A DNA stretch of 64,000 nt, from contig DASVTU010000038.1 of the NCBI GenBank assembly GCA_036387415.1, forward strand, positions 21,925-85,924. The letters run 5' to 3'. The notes below the pieces were generated by a model. The model did no database searches, had not been told where the DNA came from, and saw nothing but the letters and a program-made list of their open reading frames with translations. The stretch is from DASVTU01 sp036387415. Lineage in GTDB: Bacteria; Acidobacteriota; Blastocatellia; Pyrinomonadales; Pyrinomonadaceae. Below, in pieces: positions 18,101 to 27,100 of this stretch. Position 1 is the first letter of the stretch, and each line of letters opens with the position of its first letter. A program made the position numbers and the translations under genes.

Positions 18101-21100
18101 AAAGCTCCCGTCTCCAACGCCGTGGCAAACGTCACGACACAAACTCCCATGCCCTCGCCGCACTCGTCCGAACACTCTCCCAACGGTCACGCTGCCGCCT
18201 TCGCAGCACTAACCTCGCATCCGACACCCAACACGCAAACCAACGGAGCGGGAGGCGTCGCAACAGACCGCACATCCATCACCAATATCATCGAGCAACA
18301 ACTTCAGATAATGGCGGCGCAGTGGAATGCTCTGCAAAACAGTGGCTCTCCAACACCCGCCGCTTTGTCTCCATCGAACGGCTCAGCCGATGCGTCGAAC
18401 AAAGCGAGCGGTGAGACGCCCTCTGCGCCGTCGTCGGCGACGGTTCACAGGAGTGCTGCTGCTGAAATTCCGTCAGCCCTTCCGGCTTTCCGCATGAAGG
18501 AGCGACAGGCGAAGTCGCTTAGCGATTCGCAACAAGCATGGATGGATGCCTTCATCGCTCGCTACAACGAGCGCACGCAAAGCTCCAAGAGGCTGACGCA
18601 GAACTCTCGCAACGTCCTCGCAGACAATCGCACGGTGGCGGGTCTGCGTCTCTCCACGAAGGAGTTGCTTTATCCAATCGTCGCGGAACGCTCACTCGGC
18701 TCGAAGTTTTGGGATGTTGACGGCAACGAGTACATAGATTTGGCGATGGGCTTCGGCGTCAACCTGTTCGGCCACGCGCCCGCGTTTATCCAGAACGCGT
18801 TGCAGGCGCAACTCGCACAGGGCATCCAAATCGGGCCCCAGACGCCACTGGCCGGAAAGGTCGCCAGCCTCATTTGCGAACTGACCGGAATGGAGCGCGT
18901 AACCTTCACTAACACGGGCACCGAATCCGTCATGACTGCGCTGCGACTGGTTCGGGCGGCGACCAATCGCTCGAAGATTGTCCTGTTCGCTGGTTCATAT
19001 CACGGCACATCCGACGCCGTGCTCGCACGCGCTTCGACGAGCGACGAGACGCATGCTGTGCCGCTTTCGCCGGGCGTGACGCACAACATGGTCGGAGATG
19101 TGATGGTGCTCGAATACGGCGCTCCGCGTTCTCTCGAAATCATCAAGGCGCACGCGCATGAGTTGGCCGGTGTGCTGGTGGAGCCGGTGCAGAGTCGTGC
19201 GCCGGAGTTGCAGCCGCGCGAGTTTCTTCATCAACTCAGACAAATCACCGCCGAAAACGGCGTCGCGCTCATCATCGACGAAGTGCTGACGGGCTTTCGC
19301 AATCATCCCGGCGGCGCACAAGCCTTCTACGGTATCAAGGCAGACGTGGCAACCTACGGCAAAATTATCGGTGGCGGGTTGCCCATCGGTGTCGTCGCGG
19401 GCAGCACGCAGTTTATGAATTACGTCGATGGCGGGATGTGGAACTACGGCGACGATTCGCTGCCTCTTGATATTGAGACGGCATTCTTCAGCGGCACTTT
19501 CTGTAAACATCCGCTTGCGATGTCTGCCGCCGTCGTTGTGCTCGAAGAACTGAAACGGCAGGGAGCGAAGCTTCAGGAACAACTCAACCGCCGCACTGAA
19601 CAGTTGGCCGAACGACTCAACGCACTCTTTGAAGAATGCGGCTTGCCGTTGCGTATGGTTCACTTCGGTTCTCTCTTTCGCTTCAAGTATCCCGGCGACA
19701 TCGAACTGTTGTACTACCAACTCATCTATCGCGGCGTCTACATCTGGGAAGCGCGCAACTGTTTTCTCTCCACGGCTCACACGGATGAAGACCTCGACCG
19801 CATCGTCGAAGCCTTCCGCGCGAGCGTCGCCGAACTTCAGTCCGCAGGCTTCCTGCCCGGTCAGCCGCCGCCGACCACTCTGAAACCTTCCGGTAACGGT
19901 CAACCCGAACCGCCGGAGCGCGAGCAGAGCGTCGCGACCACCGAAGCCCAAAAGCAACTCTGGTTGTTGGCGCAAACGGCGGACGCAAGCTCGCTGGCTT
20001 ACAACGAATCGCTCATCCTCAAACTTCACGGTCAACTCGACATCGACCTGCTGCGCCGTTCGTTTCGGCAGGTAATCGAACGCCACGAAGCATTACGCAC
20101 CGGAATCAGCCCCGACGGGGAGTGGATGAAGATAGCGCCGAAGGTTGCTGCTGATTGCGCCTTTGTGGATTTCTCGCAGCAAGAGAGCACGTCGAAGGAG
20201 ACTCATCTCGCTCGTTGGTTGGAGGACGAGAGCCGTAAACCGTTCGAGCTTGCACAGCCGCCACTCATTCGCGCCGCCATTCTGAAAACAGAAGCGGAAC
20301 AGCATCTCTTCGTCGTCACCGTCCATCACCTCTTGGTTGATGGTTGGTCGCTCGGCGTCGTGCTTCAGGAAGTTTGGGACATCTACACCGCCATGCTTCA
20401 AGGCACACCGACGCGACTCCCACAACCTCTACAGTTTCGCGATTACGCCCGATGGCAAGAGCACTATGCATCGAGCGAAAAGGCGACGAGCGACGAGGCT
20501 TACTGGGTGGAGCATTTCCGCAACCACATCCCCGTCGTCGAACTGCCGACCGACTTTCCACGTCCAGAGGTAAATACTCATCGCGGAGCACGGCAGAGCA
20601 TCAAGTTCGACAGCGGCTTTAGCCGCGACCTCAAGACATTCGGGCAGCGCAACGGCTGTACCCTTTTCATGACACTGCTGACCGGATACACACTCCTCAT
20701 CCACCGACTTTCCAATCAGGAAGAGATTGTGGTGGGGATTCCAGTGGCCGGACGCGACCTACCGGGGAGCGACAGACTTGTCGGCTACTGCACCAACCTG
20801 CTCGCCATCCGCAGCCGTTGTCACGCACAACAAACCCTCGCCGAATATATGACCGAACTGCGCGGCGAGTTGTTGCATGGCTTCGAGCACCAGCAATATC
20901 CGTTCAGCGTGCTTGTCAGGAAGCTCAATCCGGCGCGGGATACGAGCCGCGCCCCGTTGGTCAGCGTCACCTTCAATCTGGAACGAGCGGTGGCGATGCC
21001 GGAGACACAGGGCTTAGAAATCACCGTTCAATCGCCGCCCATCAATCATGCGAAGTTTGACCTTCATCTGAACTTCACAGAGGTCAACGGCGAACTCCTC

Positions 21101-24100
21101 TGCGACCTCGACTACAACCCCGACCTTCTCAACACCGAGACCGCGCTTCGTTGGCTCGGTCATCTGGAAACCTTGCTGGCCGCGATGACCACGCAGGCGA
21201 CGGGTCGCGTCTGCGACCTGCCTTTGCACAACGAGCGCGAGCAACAACAAATCCTTGTGCAATGGAACGACACCGCAGCCGCGTATCCAAGCGAAAAGCC
21301 TTTTCACAAACTCTTCGAGGCGCAGGCCGCCGCCGCGCCCGATGCGGTCGCCGTGAGCCTCAATCAACATTCGTTAACCTACGACGAGCTAAACCGTCAG
21401 GCCAATCAGTTAGCACGTCGTCTCGTTGACGGCGGTGTGCGTCCAGACGATTGCGTCGGCATTTGCCTTCCGCGCTCGTTAGAAATGATTGTTGCTTTGC
21501 TCGCCATTCAGAAAGCCGGCGGCGCATTCGTCCCGCTTGACCCGGAACATCCGCCGGAGCGTCTTCACTACGTACTGTCGAACGCGAATATGAAAGCAGT
21601 GCTCACGTCGTCGTTGTATGCCGGGATGTTCTCAAATCACGTCGGTCAGACGCTTTGCCTCGACGCGGAGAGCGTGTCGGTCAGGAGCTACGACGAAGCT
21701 AATCTCGATGTTGACGTACAGCCAGAGAACCTCGCCTACGTGATGTATACCTCCGGCTCGACGGGGCAACCTAAAGGAGTGATGGTTCCGCATCGCGGCC
21801 TGGTCAACTATCTCGCATGGGCGGTGAGTCACTACGAGGTGGAGCGAGGCCACGGCGCACCTGTTTATTCAACCATCGGCTTCGACCTCACCATCACAAG
21901 CATCTTCGCGCCGTTGCTTGCTGGTCGCACCGTCGTGCTCTTACCGGAGAATCAAGAAGGAGTCGAAACGCTTCAGTCGCTGATGCGAATAGAGGGTGGC
22001 TTGAGTCTTGTCAAAATGACTCCGGCTCACCTCGAAGTGCTGGCGCAGGACGATTCGGTCGAAGGGCTGGACGGGCGCACACGCGTCTTGATTGTCGGCG
22101 GTGATGCGTTGCGAGCCGAAAGCCTCGCGCGTTGGCGTGCGGATGCGCCCCGTACTCGTTTGATAAACGAATACGGGCCGACCGAGACGGTTGTGGGTTG
22201 CTGCGTTTACGAGTTGACGCCTGACGACGCCGCACACGGCTCTGTGCCTATCGGACGCCCGATTGCCAATACGAGACTCTACGTGCTTGATACCAATCTG
22301 CGACCGACGCCCATCGGCGTGAGCGGCGAGTTGTATATCGGCGGCGACGGTGTTTCGCGCGGGTATCTACGTCAACCAAGTATGACGGCGGAGCGCTTTG
22401 TGCCCGACCCGTTTGGCGCGACGCCGGGAGCGCGACTCTACAAATCAGGCGATGCGGCTCGTTATCGCTCGGATGGATTGCTCGAATATGTCGGTCGTCT
22501 TGACCGTCAGGTGAAGGTGCGCGGCTTCCGCGTCGAGTTGGGTGAGATTGAAACCGCGCTCGCGCGTCACGACGACATCGCGCAGGCCGTCGTCGAGGCG
22601 CAACGCGACGGGAGCGGCGAAAATCGACTCGTCGCCTACTTTGTGGCGAGAGACGGACAGACACCCGACGCACAGACGTTGCGAGAGTTCGTTGGTGAAG
22701 CGTTGCCTTCCTACATGATTCCTTCCGTGTTCGTCAGTCTGCCAAGCATGCCGCTCAATGCCAACGGCAAGATTGACCGCCGTGCCCTGCCCGCGCCCGA
22801 CGGCACACGCTCCATGCTTGAGAAGCCATCCGTGCCGCCGCAGACGGACGCCGAGCGAATCGTCGCTGGTATCTGGCGCGAGGTATTGAAGCTGAACGAT
22901 GTCGGTCGTGATGATAATTTCTTTGACCTCGGCGGACACTCGCTTCTGTTGATGCGCGTCCGCAACAGGCTGACCGAAGCATTCAAGCGACCCGTCCCCG
23001 TTATCGAGTTGTTCAGGCATCCGACTGTCGCCGCACTCGCACGGATGTTTGAGTCGCCTGACGCATCGCGCGTCGCTTCGACGCTCGAACGTAACAGGCC
23101 GCGACGGGTGAAGCGCGACGGCGACGCGGGCACCGCCGTCGCGATTATCGGCATGGCCGGACGTTTCCCCGGCGCACGCAACGTCCATGAGTTCTGGCGC
23201 AATCTTGAGCGCGGCGTGGAGTCCATCACCTTTTTCTCCGACGATGAATTGGAGGAAGCCGGAGTTGCCGGAGCGTTGCTGCGCGACCCGCAATACGTGA
23301 AGGCGAAAGCCATCCTCGAAGATGTTGAGCAATTCGATGCGTCGCTCTTTGGGATTACACCCTACGAGGCCGCGCTCACTGACCCGCAGCATCGTGTCTT
23401 TCTGGAATGCGCGTGGGAGGCTTTGGAGGATGCGGGCTACGACCCGGAGCGTTACGCGGGCTTGATTGGCGTCTACGCCAGTTCGGCGATGAACACCTAT
23501 CTGCTCTTTAACATCATGCCCGACCAGAAGTTGAGAGAGACGCTTGACCCACGGATGGTCGCGTTGACCAACGATAAGGATTTTCTGCCCACACGCGTCT
23601 CTTATAAGTTGAATCTGCGAGGGCCGAGTTTGAACGTGCAGACGGCATGTTCTAGTTCGCTGGTCGGCGTTCATCTCGCCTGCCGGAGCCTGTCGGAACG
23701 CGAGTGCGACATCGCTTTGGCGGGCGGCGTCGCGATTCACTTGCCGCAGAAGTCCGGCTATCTCTATCAGGCCGAGGGCATCGAATCGCCCGACGGCCAC
23801 TGCCGCGCCTTCGATGCAAAGGCGCAGGGAACCGTCTTTGGTAACGGCGCAGGCGTCGTCGCGCTCAAGCGACTGGTCGACGCGCAACGCGACGGCGATT
23901 TCATCTATGCCGTCGTCAAAGGTTCGGCGGTCAACAACGATGGTGGACGCAAGCTCGGTTACACGGCTCCCGCGATTGAAGGGCAGGCGAAGGTTATCGC
24001 GGAGGCGCTGTCCGTCGCCGGAGTAGAACCCGCGAGCATCGGTTTTATCGAGGCTCACGGCACGGGCACACAACTCGGCGACCCAGTTGAAATCGCCGCC

Positions 24101-27100
24101 TTGAATGAAGTCTTCGGAGAAGCGACGACGAATGGGCGATGCGCTCTCGGTTCCGTGAAAACCAACGTCGGACATTTGGACACCGCCGCGGGCGTGGTCG
24201 GACTGATGAAGGCCGCGCTCGCTCTCCAACATCGACGCATACCGCCGAGCCTGCATTTCAACAGTCCGAATCCGCAGTGCGACTTTGCGAGAATGCGTTT
24301 CGAGGTCAACACAGAGGCTCGCGAGTGGACACGTGGCGCAACGCCTCGCCGCGCCGGAGTCAGTTCCTTCGGCATCGGCGGCACAAACGCGCACGTCGTC
24401 CTCGAAGAAGCGCCTCCATCAGAACCGACGGGCGACACGCGGCACATGCATCTGCTCGCCCTGTCGGCGGCGACGGAGTCGGCGCTCGATGTCGCCACCA
24501 ATCGCCTCGTCGAACACTTACGCGACGCGCCCCAAACCGACCTCTCCGACGTGGCCTACACCTTACTGGCGGGTCGCCGTTTTATGAACCATCGGCGGAT
24601 TCTGGTTTGCCGGACGGCGCAAGAGGCCATCGAGTATTTATCGACGCGCGACGCGCAACGTGTATCGAGCCGTGTGGTTTCGACGCGCGGCAGACCCGTC
24701 GCCTTCATGTTTCCGGGGCAGGGCGCGCAGTTTCCAAAGATGGCGCGTGAAGTGTACGAGACGGAAGCGGAATTTAGAGACACAGTTGACCACTGTGCCA
24801 AAGTGCTTACACCGCACGCGGGCTTCGACCTCTTGCCGCTCCTCTATCCGCCGGACGGCAGCGCGCCGCAGGAAAGTTTTGACCAGACATCGCTCACACA
24901 GCCCGCGCTCTTCGTCGTGGAATACGCGCTCGCACGACTGCTGATAAGTTGGGGCATACGTCCGCAGGTCATGATTGGTCATAGCATCGGCGAATATGTC
25001 GCGGCGTGTCTCGCGGGCGTCTTCACTCTCGAAGAGGGGTTGGAGTTGGTGGCGACACGCGGGCGTTTGATGGATGCCATGCCCAACGGTTCGATGTTAG
25101 CCGTCTCTCTGCCACACGACGAACTTCAAGCACTGCTGCCCCAAGATGTAACGATTGCTGCCATCAATTCGCGCTCATTGTGCGTGGTGGCGGGGTCGTC
25201 CGTTTCCGTCGAGAGGCTTGAAGCGCAGTTGAGCGGTCGCGGCGTCATTTGCCGAAAACTCCGAACATCTCATGCCTTTCATTCAGCGATGATGAATCCG
25301 ATGCTTGAGAGCTTCCGTGCCGAGGTGGGTCGCGTTCGGTTGCGCCCGCCGCAACTACCTTACTTCTCGAATCTCACTGGCAAACTCATCACCGCACAAG
25401 AAGCCACCGACCCTCACTATTGGTCGCGCCATCTGCGTGAGACGGTGCGCTTTGACGAAGGCTTGTCGGCGTTGCTTGCAAATCCTGAGATGGCTTTGTT
25501 AGAGGTCGGCCCCGGTCACACGCTGGCGGCGTTGGCGCGTCGGCATCCGCAACGCGGGCAGGAGCGTTTGATTTTGACAACTCTAGAGCCGCCCGAAACC
25601 AACGGGACAGGGAAAGCGGCGGGCGCGGCTCAACTGATAAACAGCTTCGGTCAACTCTGGCTGTCCGGCGCAGAGATTGACGTGGATGGATTCTATGCCG
25701 GAAAGAGACGACGCCGATTGCCGCTTCCGACATACCCTTTCGAGCGCCAACGCTTCTGGATTGAACCGCCCACGCAATCACACGCGAGTGCCGAGTTCGC
25801 TTCACCCGCTTCGACAGCCACAGTGACACCCGACATTGCGGACTGGTTCTATCTGCCCTGCTGGAAGCCTTCGCTCCATTCGCCCGAAGCGCCTCTGCCA
25901 CAGGCTGACGAGCTTGGGAGCAACTGGTTGGTTTTTGCTGACGACGACGGTTTTGGAAAACAGATTGCACAACAGATTGAAGCGACGTGCGGGCGCCCGC
26001 CGACGTTGGTCATGGCGGGCGAGAGCTTCGCTTCCATCGACAAGCAGACGTTTGCGCTCAATCCGCAACGCCCCGAAGATTATGCGACGCTCTTTACGCG
26101 TCTGCGCGAACTCGGTCAAACGCCGCAACGCATCGTGCACCTGTGGAGCATGTCGCCGTCGCCGCAAACGGAGTCCCCGCGCGCATCGTTTGAACACGTT
26201 CAGCATCGCGGGCTGTTCAGTCTCCTCTCCATCGCGCAGGCGCTCACACAGAATGGCGTCGCTGAGCCGACGCACATTGAAGTTGTGACAAACAACGCGC
26301 AAGCAGTCGCGCCGGGTGAACGACCCCGCGCCGAAGCCGCGACGATTTGCGGTGCGACAACCGTTATCCCGCAAGAGTATGAACATATCGCTTGCCGGAG
26401 CATCGACCTCTCCGTGTCGCAATTTGATGAGCGGTCGCGCTCGACGCTCACGCGTCAACTCATGGTCGAATTTCTTTCGCCAGTCACCGACCCGCAACTC
26501 GCCTATCGTGGAGCAGCGCGCTACGTCAAAGGCGTGCAGCCCGTCTCGTTAAAGAAACAGTCTGCCGGCTCGACCCGCTTAAAATCTAACGGCGTGTACC
26601 TGATAACAGGCGGGCTGGGGAAAATCGGACTGCTATTGGCGCACCACCTAGCGCGCACCTTGAAGGCGAAATTGGTGCTGACCGGACGCACAGAATTGCC
26701 CGCCAGAGAGACGTGGATGGAAGCGACTTCATCCGCCGCGCTTCCCTCAAGCGTCAAACGTTGCATCAGCCAACTCATGCTCCTCGAAAAGTCCGGCGCA
26801 GAATTTATGACGGCATCAGCCAACGCCGCCGATGCCGCCGCGATGCGTCGGGTGTTCGCTGCCGCCGAAGAACGTTTTGGTCGTCTCGACGGCATCTTTC
26901 ACTGCGCTGGCACAACGGGCGAGGCTTCCGTCACGTTCATTGACGAAGGCGGGACGGAGGCGGTCGGCAAACATTTTGACGCGAAGGCGCATGGCCTCTA
27001 CGTGCTCGAAGAACTCCTGCGCGAGCGACAGACGGATTTCGTGCTTCTCTTCTCTTCCCTCTCGTCGGTGTTAGGCGGGTTGGGATTCGCGCACTACAGC

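Noticed and set aside
18995..24394. Long minus-strand frames (18995-20086 and 22445-24394, up to 649 codons)
   Set aside because: Antisense to aminotransferase, A and KS domains with perfect motifs on the plus strand; high-GC codon bias keeps the opposite frame open.
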